Assembly: GCA_958496175.1 (NCBI GenBank) | Contig: OY292277.1 | Coordinates: forward strand, 23,392,282 to 23,456,281 | Direction of reading: 5' to 3' | DNA from: Sisyra terminalis | Lineage: Eukaryota > Arthropoda > Insecta > Neuroptera > Sisyridae | DNA length: 64,000 bases | Shown: in pieces, positions 1 to 11,806 of the stretch | How the letters are laid out: each line of letters starts with the position of its first letter | Numbering within the stretch: the stretch's first letter is position 1 | Position numbers and translations under genes: made by a program | Notes under the pieces: generated by a model | The model's database searches: none | Seen by the model: only the letters and a program-made list of their open reading frames with translations | What the model was told of the DNA's origin: nothing

Positions 1-19
1 ATAAAATCATTCAATTTTT

Positions 20-188
20 TTGTTTAGTTATTTTCTACCGTTGCTTTATAAGTACCAAGGTTTTAAGCCACTCTAGGGTTAAATAAATCCGTAAATCGAC
101 AAGTAACACAAATATGCTCATTACGAAATTTGAACCTTGCACCTACCAGTTTTGGAGCGGCTACCTTGACCACTCGGCCACCAGTTGG
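20..188 (-). mobile_element. tRNA-derived SINE, copy 1
   Basis: Read on the minus strand, the element starts at about 188 with a CCAACTGGTGGCCGAGTGG head. This matches the D-arm and box A of type II (Ser/Leu) tRNAs. A box B-like GGTTCAAATTT follows about 60 bp later, then a body ending in AACCCTAGAGTGGCTTAAAACC and a tail running to about position 20. The same head, body and tail recur at 668-820, 11643-11806, 15023-15185, 63479-63607 and 63987-64000. Pol III promoter function is inferred from the boxes. The tail boundary is approximate and no clear target duplication was seen for this copy. Confidence 0.75.
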
Positions 189-667
189 TTAATATTTTTG
201 GTATTTTTTTAAAAAAGACTAGCCTTTTATTTAATAAAGGCTTTTTCAAAAAACGTACGTGCTTCAAATGAAAAGGCGGAGTTTAAATGTAGCGACTACT
301 TAGATATTTCGAATAAAGCACTTGCTATTGCAAAAAATCAACCGCTTTTGTAGAAACGCTAAATAACGCGCCTAAGCGAAATGTGTAAACAGATATATAT
401 AAAAAATATAAAAATATAATTTTTCAATATTCTTATGGTTTTTAACTAAAACTTTCAATTCGGACAAGCTTATAACATCTTATTTACATCCATCGAGGAA
501 AAATTTTCCAGAAAATCTTGTGATTTTTTCAATAACGAGAACTTAGCATGAGAAGTCTTAGTAATCATCGTCATTTAATGAAATTAATACTAAATTAGGT
601 TTCAGCTTTTTTGTGCAAAACTCATTGAATTTATGAAAATGCTAAAATCACTAAAAACTTCGATCTA

Positions 668-820
668 CAATAATAATTGTGCCAACTTTGAAGAGACATG
701 CGACTCTAGGGTTAATAAAAAGCTTAAATCGAGACATATTGAACATTTGCTTGATACGAAGATCGAATTCACCACCTTTCAGTTTTAGAGTGGCCACCTT
801 GACCACTCGGCCACTAGTAG
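668..820 (-). mobile_element. tRNA-derived SINE, copy 2
   Basis: On the minus strand it begins CTACTAGTGGCCGAGTGG at 820. It continues through the shared block with the ATCGAAG and TTTAAGC regions to AACCCTAGAGTCGC near 690. The box B equivalent is degraded (GGTGAATTCG). It is the same family as the copies near 0.1, 11.7, 15.1 and 63.5 kb. The tail downstream of the CTAGAGTCGC motif is diverged, so the left limit is approximate. Confidence 0.7.
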
Positions 821-1371
821 ACTCTAAAGGTTTTGTTGTAGCAATAATAAAAAATCGTCAAATTGTCACTACCGATTCAAAACTAGCATTAAACTATTTG
901 TACTATTTACTATTGTACTATTTGTATATTGTAACTATTTGTACGTTTTTATAACCCATCGTTTTTATTACAAGAAAATAAACCTAATGTTTCTCTGTAC
1001 TATTATAATAGTGCATTAAACCAGTTCTCTATAAAAAGAAGAAAATACACCACAATTAATATAAACGCTTTTATTCCTACCGTTTGTATCTATTACCACC
1101 CCCTCCTTAACAAGTTCAAGTGCCTCTTGGGGGTGACATTGCCAGCTGTTAAATATCGGTAATTTAAGTTTAAGGTTCAATTTTTAGGGTAAGTATCTAC
1201 TACTACTGTTAAAGGATGTGGGCAAAATTATCATTTCCTATTCATTTTCTTCGAGGAAGATTTTTAAATTTTTTTTCTATTATCATGGTTTCTTAAATTA
1301 TTACATAGATGCACTAATGGTACAGTTATTTATACACTTAACCATTTTTTTTTTTTTTAGTGGGTTTAAAT

Positions 1372-1684
1372 CAGGGGTTGCCAAAGTGGTCTATATAGAT
1401 CACTTGGGGTTGATGTAACACTATTTGGGAGTTCATTTGATCTAAACGGTCGATTGGGGGTTGAAGGGAATACAGTTTTTAATACACCAATAACACATAC
1501 CAAACCGTGTATATAACAATAATTATAAGTAGTAAGATATTTGTGGAAAACTATTTTTATATTACGTAATTTAAGAAATCTGTAAAATCATAAAATAAAT
1601 CTACAAACACTGATAGTTTTAGGTCGGTGAAGGATTCCAAAAATTATTTAGGGGTCGCTGGATAAAAAAGTTTAGCATTCCCTA
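1372..1684. mobile_element. hAT-type non-autonomous element
   Basis: The 313 bp element starts CAGGGGTTGCCAAAG and its other end, reverse complemented, reads TAGGGAATGCTAAAC, giving imperfect terminal inverted repeats. It is flanked by GTTTAAAT (1364-1371) and GTTTAAGT (1685-1692), an 8 bp target duplication matching at 7 of 8 bases. CAGGGG-type ends and 8 bp duplications are typical of the hAT superfamily. There is no coding capacity. Confidence 0.65.
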
Positions 1685-1860
1685 GTTTAAGTCATCAAAA
1701 ATAACAAAAAATCTTAAAACGTACTACGTTTAATGATTTTGTTTTAAAGATTCATAATAATTTTTGTTTTTTTTGTCCAATTAATAATTTGATATAAATT
1801 ATAAAATAGAAAGGAAAACAATGCATGAATTGATTATAAAGCGTTCCAAATTAAAATTTC

Positions 1861-2075
1861 GACTCATGTTCTTTTTAGTGACGTCAGTATCTGGCAACGT
1901 TGCATTTTCTATTCACGTATATTCACATAAATAGGATCATAATGAAAATTTAGTAACAAAAGAGCAAACTATACGATGTTGGAATTGAATTAACAAAACA
2001 TCGTGAATTAAATTAAAAACAAAGTAGACCATACAATGTTGCCAAATTTTAAAGTTGCTTAGAGGGACATTAGCC
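1861..2075. mobile_element. Palindromic 8-bp-TSD MITE, copy A
   Basis: The ends read GACTCATGTTC and, reversed, GGCTAATGTCC. The internal arms pair a TCTGGCAACGTTGCATTTT block with a diverged AATGTTGCCAAA block. The flanks AAAATTTC and TAATTTTC agree at 6 of 8 bases. It is the oldest-looking of seven copies in this window; the others are near 38.3, 43.5, 46.1, 52.4, 52.7 and 53.5 kb. Confidence 0.7.
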
Positions 2076-4771
2076 TAATTTTCTAAAGTGCTACAAAATG
2101 TTTGCTCTTGAATATATAAAAATATAGTATCTAGGTACTTCTCAGAAATTGTGTGGAATTTTTTAATAACTCGGTATTTTAGGTTTATCATCGATGTACA
2201 ATTTATTGTAAAAACATTTTTTTAAATAATTTACCTTTATACTTATTGTCGATTATTGGTTGCAAATTATACTTAAATTTTAATTCGAGCAAAAAAATTC
2301 CTATAAAAGCATGTGCCATTCTTTGGAAGTATTATAATTACACTTTTATTTATATCATATTGCTCAAACAACTAAACTTTTCCAGATTTTTTTTTGTAAT
2401 GCCATTTCTTAAATATTTTTATGTTCATTATTCATAAATTTGTCGTTAATTTGACCAAATACAAAGAAAACTTTCTTGTAACTATATTATTGGAAGCATC
2501 GTACTTAATAATTTATTCATAACTTTTTTAATTTTCAAAGAGGTAAATTCAAATAAAGATTATAAGTACCTGTATTGAAAAAGATTATTTTACCTTAAAA
2601 TGGAAAATTTATTTACACATATCTTTATAAATTAGCTGTAAATGACTAAGTATTTTTTGTAATAAATCTTGAAGAAAATATCTTTGTTGCATTTATAAAA
2701 CGATACAAAAAGTATGGTATTTGTAATCCAAAATATAATATGTAAAAGTACAGGTAGTATGTAAAAAAATTGAAGAAAAAACTTACAATTTTCAATATAA
2801 ATTGTCATTGAATAAAAAATGTAACAAAAAATAGGTGTTACTTATATTACTTTATTATAAGATCTTATAATAGTTTATGCCCAATTAATTTTTTCCAATG
2901 CCAAATTTTTGGTTTAATGTAAAGTTTTACCAAACAAGAAGATGCATTGAATCAGGAAAGAAAAAATTATCCACAAAAACAAGTTGACAACATTTGGAGT
3001 AACTTTTTGTAGTAAATTTTTTGCTTTAAATCTTATCTACAATGTGAATTAATTAAAACCTTAATCCAAAGAATTACCATAATTTTATCTGTTCCCATGT
3101 TACGTCGAAAAATTTACTTTTACAACAACTGCCAATATAATATCAAAAACAAACATTGAAAATTGGCCAATCCTGTTTTTTTTTCTGTTCCGATAAACCA
3201 AATTTCCATAAAAATGAATCACGTTAAATAAAACTAGAGCAATTGCATCATTTTTTTAGCTAATTCAATTGGAATTTTTTCTCGTATACACTCTTGATTG
3301 AAAAAGGTAAATTCGTACCTACCACTCGGTGTGGGAGGAGGGCTAATATTGACCCACTTTACAAAAATGCGTTATCATTCTGATAATAGGCGAGTTAAAA
3401 AAATAACGTGAAACTAATTTTCACATAGAACATTTATCACTATTTACTGAAAATGGTTTCAATGTCACTGATGTTTTGATATTAAGAGAAATGTGAGAAA
3501 TGACTAATGCATACAAATCCTTCAATGTAGGTAATTGAAAATGCATAGCGCCAATGATTTTGGCGAGAAATTTCCTTCATACGGGCGGCTTTGGATTTTC
3601 ATTAAATGCAGATTTTTTTTTCGAAAAGCAGATTAGTTGAAAATAATCCCTAATCCATAATACTACGTAGTATGGGCTAGATTAGTTTTATGATTTCAAT
3701 AAATTGAAAATTAATTCCTCTAATTACTCCATTACACACGCAACGTTCAATTAAGAAACCAATGAATGATGTAATTTTGTGATTATTTAAATAATGCAAC
3801 GCAAAATATTTGGTTGGAAATTTCCGAATTGTTCTCCTTTTTATTACTAATGCGCATTTTAATTCAATAAAACGTTTTACTTAAGTAAACCGGGTAACGC
3901 TTAAAGGTTAAAATTATTTTGTATAATTTAATTAAGTGAACTAATTTATCGATATTAAACTATTCGTATACAAAACATAAAGTATACAGTATAATAAGAG
4001 GAAAATAAAATTTCAAGGTTTTATATTTATAATTTAAGATGATCCCTTCTACCATTTGTTTGATTCAAGACTTAAAAAAACATAAGTTTTTTTAATAATG
4101 AGGTGCATAAAAAACCACTTATGAATATGGTAGTGCTATATGACTTCTTTATTTTCGGATACACATTTACGAGTAAATTAACCCGGGAGGTTAATTAATT
4201 ATTTTCAGACTTATGCAGTAGTGTGGCAAGGGGGCACTTTCCTCGGACAGCACTCTGGTAGGGGCGGAAAATTTTAGAAAAAAATCAGTATTTATCTTAC
4301 AATATTCAGTAATTTCAATATTTTTTTATAGTTGTTAACAAATGAAAAATATCCATAATTTAATATTAAATATCCCTCAATTGATTCTACCGTTCTTGGA
4401 TAATAACTGAATATTAAATCACATTAAATTTTAAACAGTTATACTGATGAAACTATATGTAAATTATATTTGGGTCAAGATAATATAAAATAATTCACAA
4501 AAGAAAACTACAAATACTAATTTAAACAAAAGCTCAACCAAATGTATTTATCTTGTATTGCCCTGATTCGTATTTCGATTGCCAAGCAAACTTTATCATT
4601 GGTTATCAAGTAATATTTGGCTAATTTTCATAGAAAGAGACGAGAAATAATCATATAGTGTTAATCAAAAGATATATTGGAATCTTTGGTTTCTATGGTA
4701 AGAAAATTCCTTCTACATGTAATTCAATTTCCTATTGCTATCATAAGTCAAGCAAAATTTTATCGTTATAA
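2076..4771. other. Gene-free AT-rich stretch
   Basis: No conserved coding block, RNA gene or clear complete transposon was recognised. A 14 bp palindrome ATACTACGTAGTAT lies near 3660. A GC-richer patch at about 4210-4275 resembles the head of the repeat pair at 4772 and 5528. If the sulfotransferase gene to the right continues leftward, this is its intron. Confidence 0.5.
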
Positions 4772-5000
4772 TAGCGTAGTGTGGAGAGTGCAGTGGGGCT
4801 GAGGTTTGGTCCCAGGAAGCACATGAAAATGGGGCGGCATAATTATATTTAAAGTTTCATAATAGATTTTGCACTAACACAAACTCGAAAAGTACATTAT
4901 TATGTAATTAAAGAATATCAAGCCTTTTTTTACCTTTATTACTTTTTACCATTTTTTTCACTAATAATGAGGAAATGAGGCGGCAAATTTCTATGACTAC
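4772..5000. repeat. Dispersed repeat unit, copy 1
   Basis: About 230 bp that recurs in the same orientation at 5528-5745. Shared landmarks in order are AGCGTAG, GCACATGAAAATGGGG, an AAGTACATT block, TAATTAAAGAAT, ACTAATAATGA and GGCGGC(A/G)AA. The units are diverged, and a shorter, more decayed relative may lie at 4210-4275. Family unknown; no coding potential. Confidence 0.55.
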
Positions 5001-5527
5001 TGTATTGTTATATACAAATAACAGTGACGTATTAGTATATTCAATTAATTGTATTTTTATATGGCTGTAACTTTGAAAACAGTGAAAATAAGTACCATTT
5101 ATATACAATATTCATTATTAAAAAGGATTTAATTAACAAGGGTTATCTACACCAATGAAACCAAAATTTGAGTTTTGGTTCAGTTTATTACAACTAAAAT
5201 AAACAACTAAATCAAACCTTAATACAAAATTACATCTTTCTATATTTTGTCGTTTTTGAAATATGCGTTCCTCTGACATATATATAAATATGTACTATAG
5301 GCACTACGTACTCATATAACTATAGATAGCTTTAAAATTTATTAAAAAAGTTTGAAATTATAATCTCAGCAATTTCTAGGTCATTCTAACTTTCTTTTAT
5401 TATTTAAGTTCGAAAACTGCACACTAAATGAAGAGTATGTACAGTTTTAAAAATGTTTTCAAATTATTTAAATAGGCAAAATATCATGCCGGATATTTCA
5501 ATCAAAATTTCATAATCGAAAAATTCA

Positions 5528-5745
5528 TTAGCGTAGGGAAGGTGCAGAGTGGAGGATGAATAACCCCGGGTTGCACATGAAAATGGGGTGACATTAGTAA
5601 TTACACAAAAGGTTTTTCGTTGTGACAAACACGAAGAGTACATTTTTAAATAATTAAAGAATTTAAAGGCATTCGACTCATTATCAAACTTGACTAATAA
5701 TGAAACAGAGGGCGGCGAACGAATTTCCGTTCCGAAAAATTTTCA
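5528..5745. repeat. Dispersed repeat unit, copy 2
   Basis: Second copy of the unit at 4772-5000, with the same order of landmarks (GCGTAGGG, GCACATGAAAATGGGG, TAATTAAAGAAT, ACTAATAATGA, GGCGGCGAA). Spacing between the two unit starts is about 756 bp. Confidence 0.55.
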
Positions 5746-6121
5746 AGATTATAAAACTTCCACAGTAAACATAACATTTATACAGAATGTATAGTATTTT
5801 TTTAGTTTATAGTTACTTGGTACAAAAGATATCTATACTAATTCTGAAACCAGGGGCCACAAAGAAAATGAAAACCCTAAATTCAGTTTGAAATTTTATA
5901 TACAAAAATTTTGTTATAAAGCAAACAAAACTTTAAAATAAAACTAAAAAAGAAAAATCGGAATTTTATGTCTAATGCTGATTAAACTTTAATCAACTTT
6001 TTTACACTGTATAAAAGCTTGAGCTTTAAAATCTAATACTTATGGCTTGCTTTAATTGCAGTAAAATACACTTGTGAAACTTTAAAAATCTAAATACTAC
6101 TATAGTAAAAGTACAACTTAC

Positions 6122-9100
6122 GTTGCCCATTTGTTTGCTTAAAAAGTTTCGGTGGTGCGAATCCCACATGCCCGCCACCTTGTCGATTAAATTCAGCTTG
6201 AATTGCTGCTGCCGGATCCCGAATAATTAAAACAGCACGCTTAAACATTTTCCGCGCATTTTCGCCCCATTCGTGAGTTTTGATCACGATTACCGAACCG
6301 TTTCTTGTTGTTTCACCAGGAAATCCATTTTTCAACAACCCTAAATCAGTGTAAACTGATCCCGTATATAATCCAGTTACTTGCTGAATTAAGTAACGCA
6401 TCCACGTGTTGCCGCTACCGGGAAATGAAACGAGCGCAGTAAGGGGTCCCGGCGGATTTTGGTACTTCAGCGTTGAGCACCATTGAAGCTTTGCAGAACG
6501 TTCCTTACTCTTCCGTATGCTTAAATTGTTTTCATCTCCAGGTTTCACTGCTCCGTCATTTACGCCAAATGCTTGGCCATTTCGCAAAATCTACAATGGA
6601 AAGAAATGAATCAAATAAACGAAACTTAACAAGTGTTATATGACAAACACTATAGTATTTAAGCTTTTTTTCTGTTTTTCTGGCAATTAGGGTCTAAAGA
6701 TTAGCTTAAGAAGTTTAAAAGTGACATATTGTACTTTTTATTCTTTGTATGAATAACACTGAATTGTCTTAACAGCTTTTGAGTTTCAAAACTAAAAAAA
6801 TACGCCTCATACAAAGAATTTCCGAAGACATTTTTGTAGCTAATGAATTATCCTATAAAAAATACATTTTCTTTTTTTCGATAAACTTATTTGTCTAAAA
6901 GTTATTCTAATTCTAGTTGCATCATTATTTAGTTACTTGTATATTATAATATACGAGGTATAAATGTATTGTAACGCTTGAAAACTTTAATGTCCTCAAG
7001 TTTAGTTTAGCTTCCTTAAAACTAAAGTTCATTTTTAGAAATGCTCATATTGTGTGATTAGTTATTCCTTGACTTTAATCCATTTGAAGAGAAAAATAAG
7101 AGAAATTTTGATAAACGTGGTTTAGAGCTTTAATAAAAAATGTAAGGTCTACACAAATTATACAAAATTGAACCCTACAAAATTACTAACCCTGAAGAGG
7201 TCTTTAAAACTGTAAAGTTTTCAACTCGGTAGTAATAAAAAATTAGGTATTGTTGTAATATTTCAATGTAAAAACCAAAAGACAATATGAGTTATCTATT
7301 TTACATTATGGTATCATCTTTTACCCTATAACATTAAAGCAAATTTTCTTAACCAAACGAACAAAAATGCTGCTGCGGCAGAAAAGCTTTACTAATTAAC
7401 TAACGTTAACTGATTGATGTTAACGTCAATATTGAACTTTAGTGTTTACGAATTTCTATAGGTAAAAAAGGCATGAAATAATAAAAGGTTTTTGAATCAA
7501 AATGCATTTATGTCTGTTAGATAGTTTAGGGAATGGCACGCGTGAATTTTAAATCACTTTTCATAAAGTGAACTTAAGTACCATTAAATGATAAGAAGCC
7601 TTTTTTGTAGAGCATTTGATTCCTACAAAAAGTATTTGTAGATTCTTTGTGAGAAACGTTTTAGGCATATTGCAAAAAAATTTTTTTTTTGTTATGTTAA
7701 ATAAAAAGAATGAAGCGCAACTTCTTAATTTTGGCATAATTACATTGTTATCAGACCTGCTGGAAAAAAGATCTTAGTTACTTTGAAGTATCGAAGACTC
7801 ATGTTTTTGCAAAAAGTTATTTGCAATAAAGTATGTAATTAAAAATAAAATGAGATTCCTGATTTCTTGGTTGCCCAAAATAATAATAACTTCGTGATTA
7901 ATTTTATTTTCACAAACTTTAACTGTTTTATTTCTATTGTGCTCAAATAAGCAGTAGATATGTTCCGATGTTTTTATATATTTTTCAATTTCATTTAAAA
8001 TTTTATTTATTTCTATAAAATTCTATAAATATATAGGTATATACCACTTTTATTAATATTGTATCGTTTTTTAACCAAAGCTGTCAGAAAAAAGTATCTA
8101 AGTTACTGTATCTTGGTTCTCTTATTTATTACCAAAATGCAGAACTGCCAAGAATTCTTTGGGAAAATATTTAGATACTAGAGATAAGTTACTTATTTAA
8201 AAAGTATCCAAAGTTACTTTGGGTTTCAAGTTACTCTTAAAAAAAGGAACTTAAAGCTTATCGTAAATTATGTACTTTTAAGAAACTTGGTATTTTAATG
8301 AATTGTTATGAATGTACTGAGTTTCGAAAAGTAATAAGAAAATATATATATTTTTAGGGAATAAGGTAATGTATTTCTAATCTTTGCTAATTTTGGAACA
8401 AAAGTATGTATGTTTAATCCCCTTTAAACACAACACACTTTTAAAAAGATAGAAGATTACTATAAGAAGTAGAAAGTGTATTTTATAGAACAAAACTAAA
8501 TAAAGCTCGAGATATAATCTCTTAAAATCTCGGTACCTAAGTTACTGTTTGGTATTTAAGATACTTTTTAAGTTACAAGGTACAGTTACTTTTAGAAAGT
8601 ATCGAAGATACTACTATATAAGTTACTTTTTGCCAAAAAATAAGGGAACTTAGATACAGTAATTAAAGTTACTTTAAAGTACCTTAAAGTAAAATATTTT
8701 AATAAGGCATTTTTTCTGAAAGCTCTGCCAAAAAGTAACCAGTATCTTATATAATACTTTTTAAAGGGAACTGTGTCTTGTAATTTAAAAAGTACCTTAG
8801 ATACCGAAAAGCAACTTAGACACCGAGATATCTAGAGATTAAATACAGAATTTAATTTTGTTTTATTCTATAAGATTTAATTCATACATTTTATATTAAT
8901 GTTCTATCGTTTTAAAGTAGTTTATGTTTATTGGGGATAAGGCAAACATATTTTCCTATTTCCTAATTGAATAAAGATAAAAAATACATTAACTCTGATT
9001 ACCAAAGCACTTTACCTAATATGTTACAAATCTAAGTAAATACTGAACATGCTAAGTAATTAAAAATTAACTTTTTAAGTACCTTAAAAGTAACTTAATT

Positions 9101-9809
9101 TATGAATAATATTGAAGTTCGTTTTTTTTTGAGTTACTAGATATCCAAAGTGAGTTTGGACACTTTTTTAATAATAACATATCTAATATTAAGCTACTTT
9201 TCAAAAGTATATTTGAAAGCTCTTGTCGCTGTAATAATGTTGTTATTTTTTTTTATTAAATATCTACCCTTATATTGTACAGAATTATTGTTCTTGATAA
9301 ATTTATAATTTCTTAAGTGTATCATGAAAAATTGTTAGCCTTCAACTTTATAAATTTGTGATGTATGAATTTGCGTGTATCGGTCAATATAAATGATAAA
9401 ATATTACTTTGGCTCTTATAAAGGTCATATTAGAAAGACGGCGAAGCAAATTAATAACTTTTCAATTTTATAAATAGACTGAAGCTATATCGATTAAACA
9501 AATCCTACAAAGCAAAATATTTACATTCGTTTCCTTAACTTCTGTAATAAATTTGAAAATAATGGAGGTAATACTCATATATACAAACAAAATTATGACA
9601 TCTTGTCGGAATTTTTTTCCTTTTAATGATTGATGGATTATGAAATTTTATGGGAGAACGTGTGGGGTTGGAATATGACAAACAATTACCCTGCTTGAAA
9701 ACGTTGATGGATCTTGTATTCCAGATATAATTACTGCTGTTATTAAGTATAGAGTTAGTACTAGGCCCATAAGAAGGACACGACCACGCCACGGCCCCAT
9801 ACTGAGCAT
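6122..9809 (-). CDS. WSCD-type sulfotransferase, 5' part of gene
   Basis: Predicted Golgi type II membrane sulfotransferase of the WSCD family. Exons on the minus strand are 9809-9690 (40 codons) and 6590-6122 (156 codons plus 1 nt), joined in phase 0. The upstream UTR reaches an acceptor at 9853. Residues 1-10 are short and basic, followed by a hydrophobic anchor at about 11-30. The PAPS-binding loop SFPGSGNTW is at 95-103, and the 3'-phosphate motif with [13 protein letters not shown] is at 164-176. The GHVGFAP stretch after it is typical of insect WSCD proteins. Splice sites are consensus (GTAATT, GTAAGT donors). The C-terminal third was not found in 1-6121, so the gene probably runs off the left edge. 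The first-to-second exon join is inferred from matching phase and topology. Confidence 0.8.
6591..9689 (-). other. 3.1 kb intron of the sulfotransferase gene
   Basis: AT-rich intron between the anchor exon and the sulfotransferase exon. Apart from the AAGTTACT-rich inverted-repeat cluster at 7752-9224, no other feature was recognised. Confidence 0.6.
7752..9224. mobile_element. Nested foldback elements rich in AAGTTACTT
   Basis: The stretch is saturated with AAGTTACT, AAGTATC and AAGTACCTT words on both strands. An inner unit, 8076-8727, has ends CAAAGCTGTCAGAAAAAA and TTTTTTCTGAAAGCTCTG, which are imperfect inverted repeats. Outer relatives of the same end occur at 7752 (CAGACCTGCTGGAAAAAA) and, inverted, at about 9210-9224 (TTTGAAAGCTCTTG). 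This suggests one copy inserted into another. The CAGAGCTTTCAG-type ends resemble hAT elements. No transposase was seen, and the boundaries are approximate. Confidence 0.55.
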
Positions 9810-10099
9810 CTCCCCATTTCTATTTTGACCGTTAAAACTTCCTATTCGATTATCTAGAAAGAAAAAATGAAATTAAAACTTTGTAAAAATTTGTTATAAT
9901 TTAGAAGATAATTGTATCCGAAACATGAAAAATGGACAAGTTTAGAAAACTAGTTCAACTTTGAAAATTCTTTTTTATTAGTAAACACCAACCTGTTGTT
10001 TCTCAAATTGGAACTTAAAAAGCCTAACTACTAACTAGTTCAACTAAGTTTTAATTTGTTTATAAATTTTTCGTTGTTTTTTATTTAATTTTCGTTAAT

Positions 10100-10330
10100 T
10101 TGAATACCGAGTTTCGATATTTTGTTCAATATGTTTTCAGGTGAAATGGAACACTTTATCACAAAGGGATGATGTAAACGTGATGCGGGATGTGAATGTG
10201 TGACGAGTTGACGCTCGTTCTGGAACAACCGAGCACACACTGAGTACAGGGCGTCTCCTAGGAACGTCATTACGTCGCCTGGAATACGACGCTCACCCTC
10301 TAGCGTTGCAATCGCCCAATCATTGATTTT
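10100..10330 (-). promoter_or_regulatory. GC-richer island, likely promoter or 5' exon of the sulfotransferase gene
   Basis: About 10190-10330 is clearly GC-richer than its surroundings. On the minus strand it contains an arthropod initiator-like TCAGT with the A at 10241, about 390 bp before the first exon acceptor at 9853. A candidate donor follows at about 10105 (CTCGGTATTC). This fits a 5' non-coding exon spliced to 9853. A minus-strand frame is open across 10411-10085, but it matches nothing known to me and is probably fortuitous. Confidence 0.35.
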
Positions 10331-10659
10331 TCCCATATTTACCCTAGTGATAGATGCCCATTTTAATAAGGAGACATACTCACGCATACGTTTAACATAA
10401 ATTGTATCCACATTTTCCAGGAATTATTCCACTAATAAATCACCTAATTATCCACCTACACCTAATTATCATAACTCAAGAATTTTATTTCTCGCGTTTT
10501 TTTTTCTTTGTTCTGGAAGAAACTAATAAATTTGCATCAAAATCTAGTAAACACAAATAAGTTCATAGGTTCAAATATCCTCTTAATGACAAATACTAAT
10601 TTTCCAAAACATAGAAAATCTTTTTTATAGATATAAAAAGGATTAATAATAATTAAAAT

Positions 10660-10690
10660 ACTGACAACAAAGGAAAACTTTGTTGTCAGT
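10660..10690. repeat. Perfect 13 bp hairpin
   Basis: ACTGACAACAAAG and its exact reverse complement CTTTGTTGTCAGT are separated by the loop GAAAA. The stem is perfect and GC-richer than its surroundings. No promoter, terminator or transposon context was recognised. Confidence 0.8.
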
Positions 10691-11155
10691 GTCTTAACTA
10701 ATTATTTTGAATTTTGTAGAAACCAGTATATTGAAAGACCTTTAAATACTCGAACCAAACTATTCCCTCTTCCGAAAATAAGTACAACAATAAGTAAAAA
10801 AAATGCTTTTTATGTAGCAATAAAATATTTTAATTTTCTACCTACTTATATGAAGCTGATATATTGCTCTAAAAAATACTTCGTAAAAAGTTAGAGATGT
10901 GGATAAAATCCAGGCCTACTTTATGACTCTAGATATTAAGTTATACTAACTTTTGTTAACAATAATAATACAACACTTGTTACTTTATAAATAATACAAC
11001 AATTGAACCTACATTTCTTATTTTATTTTGTAAAAATATTGTATAACTTTCTGTATACCTTCTGGTTTCTATGTACAGGTGTAACCCATCTCTATAGAAT
11101 CCATTACCAGAAGTAAATAAATAACGAATAGTATACTTCATGATATAAATAATAT

Positions 11156-11284
11156 CCCTGTTAAAAATAACGTTTAAAGGCATTTTAAAAGTTCAAAAAA
11201 CCCATTAGAAGTTAATTAAAGTTATTAAAGGCATTTTATTTGTTATGTTTTTAAAATGTTTCTAAATGCCTTCTTTTAACAGGG
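11156..11284. mobile_element. CCCTGTTAAAA MITE, copy 1
   Basis: 129 bp with terminal inverted repeats CCCTGTTAAAA and TTTTAACAGGG. Its interior block TTCAAAAAACCCATTAGAAG is shared with the second copy at 16986-17091. Flanks suggest an AT dinucleotide on each side. No coding capacity. Confidence 0.75.
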
Positions 11285-11642
11285 ATGAATCATACATTTT
11301 TGACAATTGATCCTTGTTCTTTTTAGTAGTTAATTAACTTAGGCAATTAATTCCTGTATAAATTGACCTATTTGAAAATTACAAACGTAAAATTCAATAA
11401 ATTTAGCTTCTTAATTTTTTTAAGTTAAAAAGACAATAAATACTTTTAATGAATGTTTTATAAAAAAAAAGTTTCTTGTTTCATTTAATCAATGAAAATT
11501 TCAAAGAAGCACTATTCACCAAAAATTTTCTCTGCTTTTTTCTTAAATCAACAATGAAACTTCCCCCTTAACTACGCTTTTGTTTCTACAACTACTCCAG
11601 TTTCTGTAAGAAATTTCGATATCCAAAAAAGGAAAAAAAACG

Positions 11643-11806
11643 TACTGCTGGCCGAGTGGTCTATATGACCACTCCACAACTGGTAGGTAATGGGTTCGAC
11701 CCTCGTATCGAGCAAATTTTCAATATTTCTCGATAACGGTTTTTATTAACCCTAGAGTCGCTAAAAGACCTTAGTAGTTGGAAAACGACGGTAAATAACA
11801 ATTACA
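11643..11806 (+). mobile_element. tRNA-derived SINE, copy 3
   Basis: The head is TACTGCTGGCCGAGTGG (box A-like). Box B GGGTTCGACCCTC is near 11693. The shared body ends AACCCTAGAGTCGCTAAAAG near 11766, followed by the family tail with GGTAAATAACAATTA. A-rich flanks (CAAAAAAGGAAAA and CAAAAAGAAAA) may be a target duplication. Best preserved box B of the family here. Confidence 0.8.

Noticed and set aside
1..6089. Search for the C-terminal exons of the sulfotransferase
   Set aside because: No minus-strand block in this interval looked like the conserved C-terminal part of WSCD proteins, so none was called. The gene is treated as running off the window.
9535..9792. Minus-strand 85-codon open frame
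   Set aside because: It is a shadow frame of the sulfotransferase anchor exon (9809-9690), which has the proper ATG, hydrophobic anchor and splice sites.
10085..10411. Minus-strand open frame of 108 codons as a protein-coding exon
   Set aside because: No family resemblance, no clear splice acceptor, and it overlaps the likely promoter or leader of the sulfotransferase gene. The frame is probably open by chance in a GC-richer patch.
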